A DNA stretch of 64,000 nt from Asanoa sp. WMMD1127 (GTDB lineage: Bacteria; Actinomycetota; Actinomycetes; Mycobacteriales; Micromonosporaceae). The notes under the pieces were generated by a model. The model worked only from the letters and a program-made list of their open reading frames with translations. It did no database searches and had not been told where the DNA came from. Shown here in pieces: positions 35,584 to 44,147 of this stretch (its first letter is position 1; each line of letters begins with the position of its first letter). The position numbers and the translations under genes were made by a program. Where the stretch lies: the NCBI RefSeq assembly GCF_029626225.1, contig NZ_JARUBP010000001.1, positions 1,674,001 to 1,738,000 on the forward strand, in the 5' to 3' direction.

Positions 35584-37338
35584 ATGAGAACCGTCCGTCT
35601 CCTCGCAGCCGCCACCACGGTGGTCACGCTGGCCAGCGTGGTCGCCGTGCCCGGCAGCGCGGCCGCGCACCGCGGTGGGCCCGACTTCGGCCCGAACGTC
35701 TTCGTCTACGACCCCAGCACGCCGGCCGCCGAGATCCAGGCGAAGTTCGACGAGCTGTTCGCACAGCAAGAGAAGAACGAGATGGGCACCAACCGGTACG
35801 CGGTGCTCTTCAAGCCCGGCCACTACGACGTCAACGCCAAGCTCGGCTACTACACCACCGTCTCCGGGCTCGGTCGCTCACCGGCCGATGTCGACATCAC
35901 CGGGGCCGTCCGGGTGATCGGCCAGCCGAACCCGGACGCGCACGGTGGCGTCTCGGCGCTGACCAACTTCTGGCGCTCCGCCGAGAACTTCACGGTGACA
36001 CCGACCGACTGGTCCAACCAGTGGGCGGTGTCGCAGGCGTCGCCGATGCGACGCGTCCACGTCAAGGGAATCCTCTGGCTCGAGCCGGGCAACGAGGGCT
36101 ACTCCAGCGGCGGGTTCATCGCCAACTCCAAGGTGGACGGCATCACCATCAACGGGTCGCAGCAGCAGTGGATGACCCGCGACAGCGAGCTCGGCGACGC
36201 GTGGACCAACGGCGTGTGGAACCAGGTGTTCTCGGGCGTCACCGGGGCGCCGCCGACCGGCTTCCCGAACCCGCCCTACACGACGCTGCCGACCAGCCCG
36301 GTCAGCCGCGAGAAGCCCTATCTTTTCGTCGACGACCGCGGCCGCTACCGGGTGTTCGTGCCGGCGCTGCAGCGCAACACCTCGGGGACCACCTGGGCCG
36401 ACGGCCAGGAGGCCGGTTCCTCGATCTCGATCGACGACTTCTTCATCGCCAAGCCGACCGACAGCGCGGCCCGGATCAACCTGGCGTTGGCGCTCGGCAA
36501 GAACCTGCTGCTGACGCCGGGCGTCTACCACCTGGACCGGCCGTTGCGGGTACTGCATCGCGACACGGTGGTGCTCGGGCTGGGCATGCCGAGCCTCGCG
36601 CCGGACACCGGTCAGGCGGCACTCAAGATCGCTGACGTCGACGGCGTCAAGGTGGCGGGCGTGCTGGTCGACGCCGGCGCGCGCGAGTCCGACACGCTGA
36701 TCGAGGTCGGTTCCCGGTTCAGCCACCGTGACCACTCGCGCAACCCGACCTCGCTGCAGGACGTGTTCATCCGCATCGGCGGGCCCTGGGTCGGTCGGGC
36801 GCGCACGAGTCTCGTGGTCAACAGCGACGACACGATCCTCGAGAACATCTGGGCGTGGCGGGGTGACCACGGCAACGGCATCGGCTGGACACAGAACACC
36901 GGCGACGTGGGCGTCGTGGTCAACGGCGACGACGTCATCGCGTACGGCCTGTTCGTCGAGCACTACCAGAAGTGGCAGACCATCTGGAACGGCGAACGCG
37001 GGCGGACGATCTTCTACCAGAGCGAGATGCCGTACGACCCGCCGAGCCAGGCCGCGTGGACCAGCCCGACCGGGCCGGGCTGGGCGTCCTACAAGGTGGC
37101 GCCGTGGGTGCGCACCCACGAGGCGCGGGGCCTGGGCGTCTACTCGTACTTCAACCAGGGCGTCGACATCCGGGCGGCCCGCGGCATCGAGGTGCCAGAG
37201 CGGCCGGGGGTCCGCTTCCACAACATGATCACCGTCTTCCTCGACGGAAGCGGTGGCATCGAACGCACGATCAACGACGCGGGTACGCCGGTCGTCGGCT
37301 CGTTCGGCACGAGCGCGGTGACGGAGTACCCGGGCTGA
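35584..37338 (+). CDS. Secreted GH55-like beta-helix glycoside hydrolase (probable beta-1,3-glucanase)
   Basis: A 584-aa secreted protein. Residues 1-28 form a signal peptide ending GSAAAH. The rest is a right-handed beta-helix enzyme of the group often annotated as coagulation-factor-5/8 or GH55 protein: VFVYDPSTPAAEIQAKFDELF, YAVLFKPGHYDVNAKLGYY, WAVSQASPMRRVHVKG, FIANSKVDGITINGSQQQW. Candidate active-site residues are Glu481 (YQSEMPYD), Asp428 and Trp425 (WAWRGDHG), and Gln151 with Ser174. The 53-residue spacing from Asp428 to Glu481 matches what I recall for the Streptomyces enzyme SacteLam55A. It has a LacI-type operator upstream and the leader CCGTTAGGCAGG, shared with its larger paralogue near 49-51.7 kb. 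Confidence 0.78.
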   Translation: MRTVRLLAAATTVVTLASVVAVPGSAAAHRGGPDFGPNVFVYDPSTPAAEIQAKFDELFAQQEKNEMGTNRYAVLFKPGHYDVNAKLGYYTTVSGLGRSPADVDITGAVRVIGQPNPDAHGGVSALTNFWRSAENFTVTPTDWSNQWAVSQASPMRRVHVKGILWLEPGNEGYSSGGFIANSKVDGITINGSQQQWMTRDSELGDAWTNGVWNQVFSGVTGAPPTGFPNPPYTTLPTSPVSREKPYLFVDDRGRYRVFVPALQRNTSGTTWADGQEAGSSISIDDFFIAKPTDSAARINLALALGKNLLLTPGVYHLDRPLRVLHRDTVVLGLGMPSLAPDTGQAALKIADVDGVKVAGVLVDAGARESDTLIEVGSRFSHRDHSRNPTSLQDVFIRIGGPWVGRARTSLVVNSDDTILENIWAWRGDHGNGIGWTQNTGDVGVVVNGDDVIAYGLFVEHYQKWQTIWNGERGRTIFYQSEMPYDPPSQAAWTSPTGPGWASYKVAPWVRTHEARGLGVYSYFNQGVDIRAARGIEVPERPGVRFHNMITVFLDGSGGIERTINDAGTPVVGSFGTSAVTEYPG

Positions 37339-37350
37339 GACCGCGCGGCG

Positions 37351-37374
37351 GGCCCACCCGGACCGGGGTGGGCC
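37351..37374. terminator. 9-bp hairpin terminator
   Basis: GGCCCACCC and GGGTGGGCC enclose a 6-nt loop, 12 bp after the GH55-like stop codon. It is the first of two hairpins between convergent genes. Confidence 0.6.
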
Positions 37375-37385
37375 GGCCGTGCATG

Positions 37386-37418
37386 CGAGGGCCCGCGCCG
37401 AACCGGCGCGGGCCCTCG
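37386..37418. terminator. 15-bp perfect hairpin terminator
   Basis: CGAGGGCCCGCGCCG pairs perfectly with 37404-37418 across an AAC loop. It is followed on the plus strand by a pyrimidine-rich tract. It serves both the GH55-like gene and the convergent MFS gene. Confidence 0.8.
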
Positions 37419-37435
37419 TCCCCCATCCCCCTTGT

Positions 37436-38893
37436 TCAGACCGACACGGCCGCGGGGCTTTCCTCTTCCTCGTCGACCGGGACGGGCTGCTTCTTCAGAC
37501 CCGGCAGGAAGGCCGCGGTGAAGACCGCGCCCAAGGCCGCCAGGCCCGCGCCGGCCAGCAGGGCCAGCTGGAAGCCGTCGGTGGCGGCCACCGGCGGCGC
37601 GTTGCCGCTGGTGAGCGAGGCCGTCGTGGCGGCGGTGGCCACGGCGACCGTGATCGCCAGGCCGATCGAGCCGCCCACCTGCTGGGTCGTGTTGATCAGG
37701 CCGGACGCGAGGCCCGACTCGTTGGCCCGGGCGCCGGCCGTGGCGGCCAGCGTGACCGGGATGAACATCAGCGCGCCACCGATGCCGGCCAGCAGCGACG
37801 GGCCGAGCAGCTCGGTCCAGTAGCTGCCCTGTGCCGTCAGCAGCGACAGCCAGACCAGCGAGCCAGCCGTGATCACCATGCCGGCCAGCAGCGGCGTCTT
37901 GAACCCGATGCGGGTGACCAGCCGCGACGTGAGCCCGGCGAACAGGATCAACGTGATCGCGAACGGCAGCTGACCGAAGCCGGCCTTGATCGGGCTGTAG
38001 CCCCAGACCTGCTGCATGAACAGCGTCAGCACGAAGAACATCGGGAACACCGAGCCGGTCACGGTCAGGGCGATCAGGTTGGCGCTCCGCAACGTCTTCT
38101 GGCGGAAGATCTGCAGCGGGACCAGCGGGTGCTTGGCCCGCGCCTCGATGAACACGAACGCGACCAGCAGGGCGATCGCCACGGCGGCCGAGGCGATGGT
38201 CTGGACCGAGGCCCAGCCGGCGTTGTTGCCGTCGACCAGCGCGTAGACCCCCAGGGCGAGACCGCCCGTGACGGTGACCGCACCCATCACGTCGAAGCCG
38301 CTGGCGCCGATGGCCTCGCGGGCCGCCGGCAGCAGCCGCGGCGCGAGGAGCAGCGCGGCGACGCCGATCGGCACGTTGACCCAGAGGACGGCCTCCCAGC
38401 CGATCCACTCGGTCAGCACGCCGCCGAGAATCGAGCCGGCCGCACCGCCGGCACCGGCGACCGCACCCCAGACACCGAGCGCCCGGTTGCGTTCGGCGCC
38501 GGCGGGGAAGATCGTCATCAGCAGCGACAGGGCGGCCGGTGCGACCAGCGCGGCGCCGAGACCCTGCACCGCCCGGGCGATCACCAGCATGGCCGGACCC
38601 TGGGCCAGCGCGCCGGCCAGCGAGGCGACGACGAACAGCCCGAGGCCGGCCATGAACATCCGGCGTCTGCCGAGCAGGTCACTGATCCGTCCGCCGAGCA
38701 GCAGGAAGCCGCCGAAGGTCAGGGTGTAGGCGTTGGTCACCCAGGACAGCGAGTCCTGGGAGAAGTTCAGCTCGCGGCCGATCGACGGGAGCGCCACGTT
38801 GACGATCGAGGCGTCGAGGACCAGGACGAACTGAGTCACCGCAAGCAAGGCCAACGCCAAGGTCTTGTGCGGTGTTGCTTCCGCGCGTCTCAT
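37436..38893 (-). CDS. MFS exporter, DHA2 (EmrB/QacA) family
   Basis: A 485-aa multidrug-type proton antiporter with about 14 membrane helices. Characteristic segments are VLVLDASIVNVALPSIGRELNFS after helix 1, motif A GGRISDLLGRRRMF, and motif C-like VWGAVAGAGGAAGSILGG. The C-terminus is acidic (DEEEES). The start is ATG 38893, with GGGGGG as ribosome site. It diverges from a TetR gene that presumably represses it. Confidence 0.93.
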   Translation of the reverse strand: MRRAEATPHKTLALALLAVTQFVLVLDASIVNVALPSIGRELNFSQDSLSWVTNAYTLTFGGFLLLGGRISDLLGRRRMFMAGLGLFVVASLAGALAQGPAMLVIARAVQGLGAALVAPAALSLLMTIFPAGAERNRALGVWGAVAGAGGAAGSILGGVLTEWIGWEAVLWVNVPIGVAALLLAPRLLPAAREAIGASGFDVMGAVTVTGGLALGVYALVDGNNAGWASVQTIASAAVAIALLVAFVFIEARAKHPLVPLQIFRQKTLRSANLIALTVTGSVFPMFFVLTLFMQQVWGYSPIKAGFGQLPFAITLILFAGLTSRLVTRIGFKTPLLAGMVITAGSLVWLSLLTAQGSYWTELLGPSLLAGIGGALMFIPVTLAATAGARANESGLASGLINTTQQVGGSIGLAITVAVATAATTASLTSGNAPPVAATDGFQLALLAGAGLAALGAVFTAAFLPGLKKQPVPVDEEEESPAAVSV

Positions 38894-38955
38894 CTGCGCG
38901 TTCCCCCCGAGGTTGAAGTGGAAGTCGGATTCCGCTTCCGCTATGTTTGAACCTA

Positions 38956-38971
38956 CGGAATCGAGATTCCG
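38956..38971. promoter_or_regulatory. TetR-type operator between MFS and TetR genes
   Basis: CGGAATC-GA-GATTCCG is a perfect 7-bp inverted repeat. A related half-site (GGATTCCG) lies ~30 bp to the left. The palindrome is centred 39 bp upstream of the TetR start and overlaps its probable -35 region, so autoregulation plus control of the exporter is likely. Confidence 0.6.
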
Positions 38972-38989
38972 GTTGTCAATCGCATTAGC

Positions 38990-38995
38990 TAGGAT
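38990..38995 (+). promoter_or_regulatory. -10 element for leaderless TetR gene
   Basis: TAGGAT is placed 7 nt before the ATG at 39003, with no ribosome site between. Confidence 0.45.
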
Positions 38996-39002
38996 TGGCG
39001 TG

Positions 39003-39605
39003 ATGACCACCACAGCTCAGCCCCGCCGCCCGGGTGGGAAGATCCTCAACCCGGAGCTGGCAGGCGCCCCCCGACCGCTGCGCGGCGACGCGGCCCGCAA
39101 CCGCGCCCGCGTCCTCGACGCCGCCCGAGCCGCCTTCACCGAAGACGGCGCCGACGTCCAGATGGAGCAGATCGCCCGCCGCGCCGGCGTTGGCGTCGGC
39201 ACCCTCTACCGGAACTTCCCGACCAAGCAGGCGCTGATAGCCGAGCTCGCCCAGCGCTGGATGGACGAGCGGGTCGAGATCGCCGAAGAAGCACTGGCCA
39301 TGCCGGATCCGGCCGAGGCCTTCGGCTGGTTCGTCCGCCGCACAGCCGAAGACATGGCCAGCGACGCGGGCCTGTGCCACATGTTCTCGGGCGGCAACTG
39401 CGCGCTGCCGAGCCTCCTGGTCGACCGCACCGAGGTCCTGCTGTCCCGCGCCCGCTCGGTCGGTGCGGTCCGCGCGGACCTGAGCGTCAGCGACTTCCAG
39501 GCCATCCTGGGCGGCCTGTCGGCCGCCATCGCCCGCACGGAGAAGTGGGAACTGTTCGCGGAGATGCTCATCACCGGCCTCCGCGCGCCCACCCCCTGCC
39601 CCTGA
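39003..39605 (+). CDS. TetR-family repressor
   Basis: A 200-aa regulator. Residues ~28-75 form the TetR DNA-binding domain (ARVLDAARAAFTEDGADVQM, RRAGVGVGTLYRNFPTKQAL). The C-terminal ligand domain is typical of TetR proteins next to efflux pumps (WFVRRTAEDMASDAGL). It is divergent from the MFS exporter with a palindrome between, so it probably responds to that exporter's substrate. Confidence 0.92.
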   Translation: MTTTAQPRRPGGKILNPELAGAPRPLRGDAARNRARVLDAARAAFTEDGADVQMEQIARRAGVGVGTLYRNFPTKQALIAELAQRWMDERVEIAEEALAMPDPAEAFGWFVRRTAEDMASDAGLCHMFSGGNCALPSLLVDRTEVLLSRARSVGAVRADLSVSDFQAILGGLSAAIARTEKWELFAEMLITGLRAPTPCP

Positions 39606-40082
39606 CGCCACGCCCGCTCCCGGCCGGCGTCGCAGTTCCGCCTGCGAGGGCGCTCGGCCGCCAGCCCGTCAGCCGCGGCCGCAATTGCGCGAGCGGGCGC
39701 GCCCGTTGGCGCTATTGCGGAAGCCGAGATTCGCGCGAGCGCCGACACGTAGCCACCCGGCCGCACAGCGCGAGCGCGCACTATGACAGCAGCACACAAG
39801 CTCGGGTCCGCTCGACCGTCGCGCCGCGAGCACCGGCACCTACCCGTCGCCCGGGCAAGCCCGCCGGCCGCTCGGCCGAGTTTGGCGTTGGTCCGCGCGC
39901 CGGTCGGTGGGCTGCGAGGGCTCTGCGAGCGTGCGGGCCCATAACTATCCGCCGCGGCTTGTTCGTCGTCGGGGTCGGGGAAGGTCTCCTGGAGCGGACG
40001 TGCTTTGGCATGTGCGTACATGCAAAAGCATGTCGGCTCCCGGAGAGAGTGCCGCCCCGCGGCCCGACACACCGACCCAGGG
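39606..40082. other. Gene-free region of 477 bp
   Basis: No convincing gene is present; open frames here give Arg/Ala-rich noise. It contains CGGGCGCGCCCG (39694-39705) and a long hairpin at 40000-40029. The region lies between the TetR gene (plus) and ltrA (minus), so it would hold the 3' ends of both transcripts. Confidence 0.6.
40000..40029. terminator. 13-bp hairpin with one mismatch in gene-free region
   Basis: TGCTTTGGCATGT and ACATGCAAAAGCA pair over 13 positions with one mismatch and a GCGT loop. It lies 53 bp beyond the LtrA stop codon and is notably less GC-rich than its surroundings. Terminator is the simplest reading; an operator or small-RNA end is possible. Confidence 0.45.
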
Positions 40083-41231
40083 TTAGCGGCCGAAGGTGTG
40101 CAGGTTGGTGCTGCGCGAGCGGATCAGTTCCGGCAGGTCTTCGATGATCAGGCCCACCGACATGATGGCCAGGATGGCCAAGACCTGGGCCGTCGCGTCG
40201 ATGCGGCCGATGAAAACCGTCGGCAGGATCAGGACAGCCGCCATCAGGCGGTGGGGCACGCCGTGGCGGATACCCAGGATCAGCAGGAAGACCGCGTGGC
40301 CGACCAGGAACAGGGCCGCGCCGGCGGCGAGGGCCGCAGCGGCCGACCAGGCCAGCGGGTCGAAAGCCGCCGGGATCGCTTCCTTGATACCCGCCGAGAA
40401 AAGCACGATGCCGATGACCATCGGGAAGTGGGCGTGGCCGAAGGCCCAGATCGCGATCCAGGCCCGGCGCACCGGGTCGGTGATGCCGGCCAGGGCGGCG
40501 GTGGACCGCTCTTCGTCGCCGGCGAAGTACGCCCACCAGAAGTAGTAGGCGACGCCCAGACCCAGCAGCGCCAGCAGGATCGACGCCCCGTCCAGCGATA
40601 CTCCAGCGAAGCCCAGGCCGATCGAGACGATGGACTCGCCGATCACAATGATCATGATGAGCCCGTGTCGCTCGACGAAGTGGCCGGCGATGAGGGAGAC
40701 ACCGCCCAGGCGGCGCAGGAACGGGATCACGAACTGCACCACGAGCGCCGCGCCCCACCAGATGGCGCGGCTGGACGAGGGCAGCAGGCCGCCAGCTAGG
40801 ACCAGACCGGCCGAGACCAGGTTGAGCGGCGCGAAGCCGACCGCGGCGCGGACCGCCGACGCACCCGCGGAATGCAGGAACAGCACGCTGTGGGCCAGCG
40901 TCACCAGCAGATAGCCGACGCCGAACGCCCAGCCCTTGGCGCCGAACGAGCCCGGGATCGCCAACGCGATGATGAGGAAGCCGGCCATGCCGACGAGGAG
41001 CAACGTACGCCGGTAGGTGCTGCTCGGCGCCATCGCGTTGGTGAGCCAGGCGTAGCCCGAGTACATCCACCAGATGAGCGCGAGCATGAGCACGGTCTCG
41101 CCCAGCGCCGCCCAGCCCAGGTGGTCGGCCAGCGAGTCCGTGAGCTGCATGATGGTGAAGACGACGACGAGGTCGAAGAACAGCTCGAGGGTCGAGACCC
41201 GCACGCTGGTCTCGACCGGGGGCTCCGTCAC
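40083..41231 (-). CDS. ltrA: Low-temperature requirement protein A (LtrA) family membrane protein
   Basis: A 382-aa protein with about ten to twelve membrane helices. The family pattern is clear: STLELFFDLVVVFTIMQLTDSL at the start, LIWWMYSGYAWLTNA, ERHGLIMIIVIGESIVSIG and the late AFGHAHFPMVIGIV. LtrA was named from Listeria growth at low temperature; its biochemical role is unknown. It lies 10 bp upstream of the stop end of a response regulator gene on the same strand, so it may be the last gene of that operon. Confidence 0.88.
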   Translation of the reverse strand: MTEPPVETSVRVSTLELFFDLVVVFTIMQLTDSLADHLGWAALGETVLMLALIWWMYSGYAWLTNAMAPSSTYRRTLLLVGMAGFLIIALAIPGSFGAKGWAFGVGYLLVTLAHSVLFLHSAGASAVRAAVGFAPLNLVSAGLVLAGGLLPSSSRAIWWGAALVVQFVIPFLRRLGGVSLIAGHFVERHGLIMIIVIGESIVSIGLGFAGVSLDGASILLALLGLGVAYYFWWAYFAGDEERSTAALAGITDPVRRAWIAIWAFGHAHFPMVIGIVLFSAGIKEAIPAAFDPLAWSAAAALAAGAALFLVGHAVFLLILGIRHGVPHRLMAAVLILPTVFIGRIDATAQVLAILAIMSVGLIIEDLPELIRSRSTNLHTFGR

Positions 41232-41241
41232 GCCGGGAACC

Positions 41242-41904
41242 CTAGGTCAGGCCGGCATCCTGCGCCAGGAGCGCCACCTGTACGCGGTTGTTGAGGTCCA
41301 GTTTGGTCAGCATCCGGGTCATGTGCGCCTTGACCGTCGCCACGCTCATGAACAGCTCCGCGCCGATCTCCGCGTTGGACTTGCCCCGGCCGACGGCGAC
41401 CGCGACCTCGAGCTCACGTTCGCTGAGCCGGGCCAGCAGATCCCGGGACCGGGTGCGGCGGGCATCGGCGCCGTCGTCGGCGACGTGGGCGATCAGGCGA
41501 CGGGTCACCCGTGGCGAGAGGATGGGTTCGCCCGCGGCCACCCGGCGCACCGCCTGCACGATCTCGGCCGGCGGGGTGTCCTTGAGCAGGAAGCCGCTGG
41601 CGCCGGCCCGCAGCGCGCGCAGCACGTACTCGTCGGCTTCGAAGGTCGTCAGCACCAGGACCTCGGGCGCGTCCGCGGCCCGGCGCAGCCGCTCGGTCGC
41701 GGTCAGCCCGTCCATCTTCGGCATGCGGATGTCCATCAGCACCACGTGCGGCCGCAGCTGGGCGACCGCGGACGCCACCTCACTGCCGTCGGCCGCCTCG
41801 CCGACCACGGCGAGCGCCGGCGTGCCACCGAGGATCATCGACAGCCCGGCCCGGACAAGGGGGTCGTCGTCGACGATCAGGACACGGACGGGTTCGTCGC
41901 TCAT
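41242..41904 (-). CDS. NarL/LuxR-family response regulator
   Basis: A 220-aa two-component regulator. The receiver domain has the acidic cluster VDDDPLVRAG, phospho-acceptor Asp58 in VVLMDIRMPKMDG, and Lys in GFLLKDTPPAE. The C-terminal LuxR helix-turn-helix is LSERELEVAVAVGRGKSNAE, then LFMSVATVKAHMTRML. Its ATG overlaps the stop of the histidine kinase gene (ATGA), fixing the pair. Confidence 0.95.
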   Translation of the reverse strand: MSDEPVRVLIVDDDPLVRAGLSMILGGTPALAVVGEAADGSEVASAVAQLRPHVVLMDIRMPKMDGLTATERLRRAADAPEVLVLTTFEADEYVLRALRAGASGFLLKDTPPAEIVQAVRRVAAGEPILSPRVTRRLIAHVADDGADARRTRSRDLLARLSERELEVAVAVGRGKSNAEIGAELFMSVATVKAHMTRMLTKLDLNNRVQVALLAQDAGLT

Positions 41905-43121
41905 GCGGGCCACGGTAGCCAGGCGCGCAGCTCGAAGTCGCCTGTGTCCGTGCGACCGTGGGTGAGCCGGCCGCCGGCCAACCCCGTGCGCTCGATCAGC
42001 CCGACGATGCCCGTGCCGGCACCCGGGATCATCGCCAGCCCGCCGACGGGCGCCGGGTTGCGCACCGCGACCGTGAGCCCGTCACCGGCGTTGCCCTCGA
42101 ACAGCACGTCGACCAGCACGCCCGCCGCGTGCTTGCGGGCATTGGTCAAACCCTCCTGCACGATGCGGTACGCGTTGCGCCCCACCGCGGCCGGCACGGC
42201 GTCGAGGTCGGCGATGCGGCAGTCGACGCGTACCTTCATGCCGGCGCCGCGCGATTCCTCGATCAGCGCCGACACGTCGGCCAGGGTCGGCTGCGGTCGG
42301 ATCGGCTCACCGTCTTCCTCGCGCAGCACGCCGATCACCTCGCGCAGGTCCTGCAGCGCCTGGTGCGCGCTGCCGCGGATCACGGCAGCGGCCTTGGCGA
42401 CCTCGTCCGCGGGCAGGTCCGGGCGGATCTCCAGCGCGCCGGCGTGCAGGCTGAGCAGCGAGATCCGGTGGGCCAGGACGTCGTGCATCTCGCGGGCGAT
42501 CCGGGCGCGTTCGAGGTGCTGGGCCTGGGCCACGCGCAACTGCTGCTCCGACTCGGCGCGCACGGCCCGGTCGTGCAGGGAGACCACGAGTTGGCGCCGG
42601 GCCCGCACGAACATGCCCCAGGCGAAAACGGCCAGCGTCGCCACCACGGAGAAGGCGGTCACCAACCAGTAGGGCAGGTTGGGATCGGGACGCCAGGCCA
42701 GGAAGATCGGGGCGACGGCGACGTTGAGCGCCGCGACCGTGCCCGAGACGCCGAACCGGCGGTGCACGGCCACCGTGAACAACGCGATCATGCCGGCGAC
42801 GGCCGAGGTCAGCGACACCCCGCCGATCGGCACCATGATCAGCGCGATCGCGACCGGCCAGCGCCGGCGGAACCAGAGCAGCCCGGGCGAGATCGCGCCC
42901 AGGCCGATGTCGAGCCAGCGGGCCCAAAGGGCCAGGCTGTCGTCGTTCCAGACGCTGAACGCGAAGAGGATGACGAAGCCCACAGCCAGGACGAAAATGA
43001 TCCAGTCGACGACCCAGTCGCGGGTCGAGCGCCGGACCGGCCGTTCGGCGTCGACGGTGCGCAGCAGCCCGCCCGGCAGCAGGGACGGAATGTCCGGGCC
43101 GTCACGGGTTGCCACACTCAT
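41901..43121 (-). CDS. Sensor histidine kinase, HisKA_3 type
   Basis: A 406-aa membrane kinase of the NarX/DesK-like class. Residues ~35-175 contain five or six membrane helices. The dimerisation/phosphoacceptor motif is IAREMHDVLAHRISLLSLHA with His213. The ATPase domain has NAYRIVQEGLTNARKHA (N box) and GTGIVGLIERTGLAGG (G box). No extracytoplasmic domain of note exists, so it senses within or near the membrane. It diverges from an ABC exporter that the pair probably controls. Confidence 0.93.
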   Translation of the reverse strand: MSVATRDGPDIPSLLPGGLLRTVDAERPVRRSTRDWVVDWIIFVLAVGFVILFAFSVWNDDSLALWARWLDIGLGAISPGLLWFRRRWPVAIALIMVPIGGVSLTSAVAGMIALFTVAVHRRFGVSGTVAALNVAVAPIFLAWRPDPNLPYWLVTAFSVVATLAVFAWGMFVRARRQLVVSLHDRAVRAESEQQLRVAQAQHLERARIAREMHDVLAHRISLLSLHAGALEIRPDLPADEVAKAAAVIRGSAHQALQDLREVIGVLREEDGEPIRPQPTLADVSALIEESRGAGMKVRVDCRIADLDAVPAAVGRNAYRIVQEGLTNARKHAAGVLVDVLFEGNAGDGLTVAVRNPAPVGGLAMIPGAGTGIVGLIERTGLAGGRLTHGRTDTGDFELRAWLPWPA

Positions 43122-43250
43122 GATCAAATGGTACGACCACCCGGCGCACCCGGCATCAGACCAAAGTCGGTATCGGTCGTCGACCTTCGGCGCGCGGCAT
43201 CGACCTTGGCCCGACGCGCTGGACCACCCGGCGCCGGCAGGCTTGTTCGC

Positions 43251-44147
43251 ATGATCAGTGTGACCAGCTTGACCAAGCGGTACGGGGCGCACACGGCCGT
43301 CAACGACGTCTCGTTCGAGTGCGCCCCCGGCACCGTGACCGGCTTCCTCGGCCCCAACGGCGCCGGCAAGTCGACCACGATGCGGATGATCACCGGGCTC
43401 ACCCCGCCCAGCGCGGGCCAGTCGACGGTGGCGGGGCGGCCCTACCGGGACCTGCCCAACCCGGCCCGCGAGGTCGGAGTCCTGCTGGACGCCTCGGCAC
43501 AGCACCCCGGCCGGACGGGGCGGGAGGTGCTGACGTTGTCCGCGCGTACCCAAGGGATGGGTAAGACCAAGGTCGACGAGCTCCTCCAGCTGGTGGGGCT
43601 GGCGGGTCCGGCGGCCGGGCGACGGGTGCGGGGCTATTCGCTCGGCATGCGGCAGCGGCTCGGCATCGCCCACGCTTTCCTCGGCGACCCGCGGGTGCTG
43701 ATCCTCGACGAGCCGGCCAACGGGCTCGACCCCGAGGGCATCTTCTGGATGCGCGGCCTGCTGCGGGACTTCGCCGACCGGGGCGGCACCGTGCTGCTCT
43801 CCTCGCACCTGCTGCGCGAGGTCGAGGCGGTCGCGGATCGACTGGTGGTCATCGGGGGCGGTCGAATCGTGGCCAACGGCAGCAAGGAGGAGCTGCTCGC
43901 GGCCGGTGGCGTGCGGGTGCGCGCGCTGGACCCGGGCACGCTCCAGAAGGCCCTGGAGCGCAGCGGCCTCGCGGTCACCGCTGGCGCCGACGGCGCGCTC
44001 ATCGTGCAGGGCGAGGCGGAGCAGGTCGGCCAGGTCGCGGCCGCGATCTCCGCCGTGCTGCTCGAGCTGCGCCCGGTCGACACCGGCGGCCTCGAAGAAC
44101 TGTTCCTGACCCTGACCGCCGCCGAGGCCAAGGAGACCGCGCGATGA
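43251..44147 (+). CDS. ABC transporter ATPase
   Basis: A 298-aa ATPase of the ABC-2 exporter class. Walker A is GPNGAGKS at 34-41, the signature is GYSLGM (in place of LSGGQ), Walker B is VLILDEPANGLDP and the H-loop is LLSSHLLREVE. The C-terminal ~80 residues are an extra domain common in bacitracin/lantibiotic-type exporters. It overlaps the permease gene at ATGA and is divergent from a histidine kinase, a typical arrangement for antibiotic- or envelope-stress-induced exporters. Confidence 0.93.
   Translation: MISVTSLTKRYGAHTAVNDVSFECAPGTVTGFLGPNGAGKSTTMRMITGLTPPSAGQSTVAGRPYRDLPNPAREVGVLLDASAQHPGRTGREVLTLSARTQGMGKTKVDELLQLVGLAGPAAGRRVRGYSLGMRQRLGIAHAFLGDPRVLILDEPANGLDPEGIFWMRGLLRDFADRGGTVLLSSHLLREVEAVADRLVVIGGGRIVANGSKEELLAAGGVRVRALDPGTLQKALERSGLAVTAGADGALIVQGEAEQVGQVAAAISAVLLELRPVDTGGLEELFLTLTAAEAKETAR

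Noticed and set aside
39606-40082. tRNA or degraded insertion sequence in the 477-bp gap
   Set aside because: No cloverleaf with a T-loop GGTTCRA pattern and no terminal repeats or transposase fragment could be found by eye.
39781-41070. 429-codon minus-strand open frame overlapping ltrA
   Set aside because: It is out of frame with the clear LtrA protein and has no recognised features.
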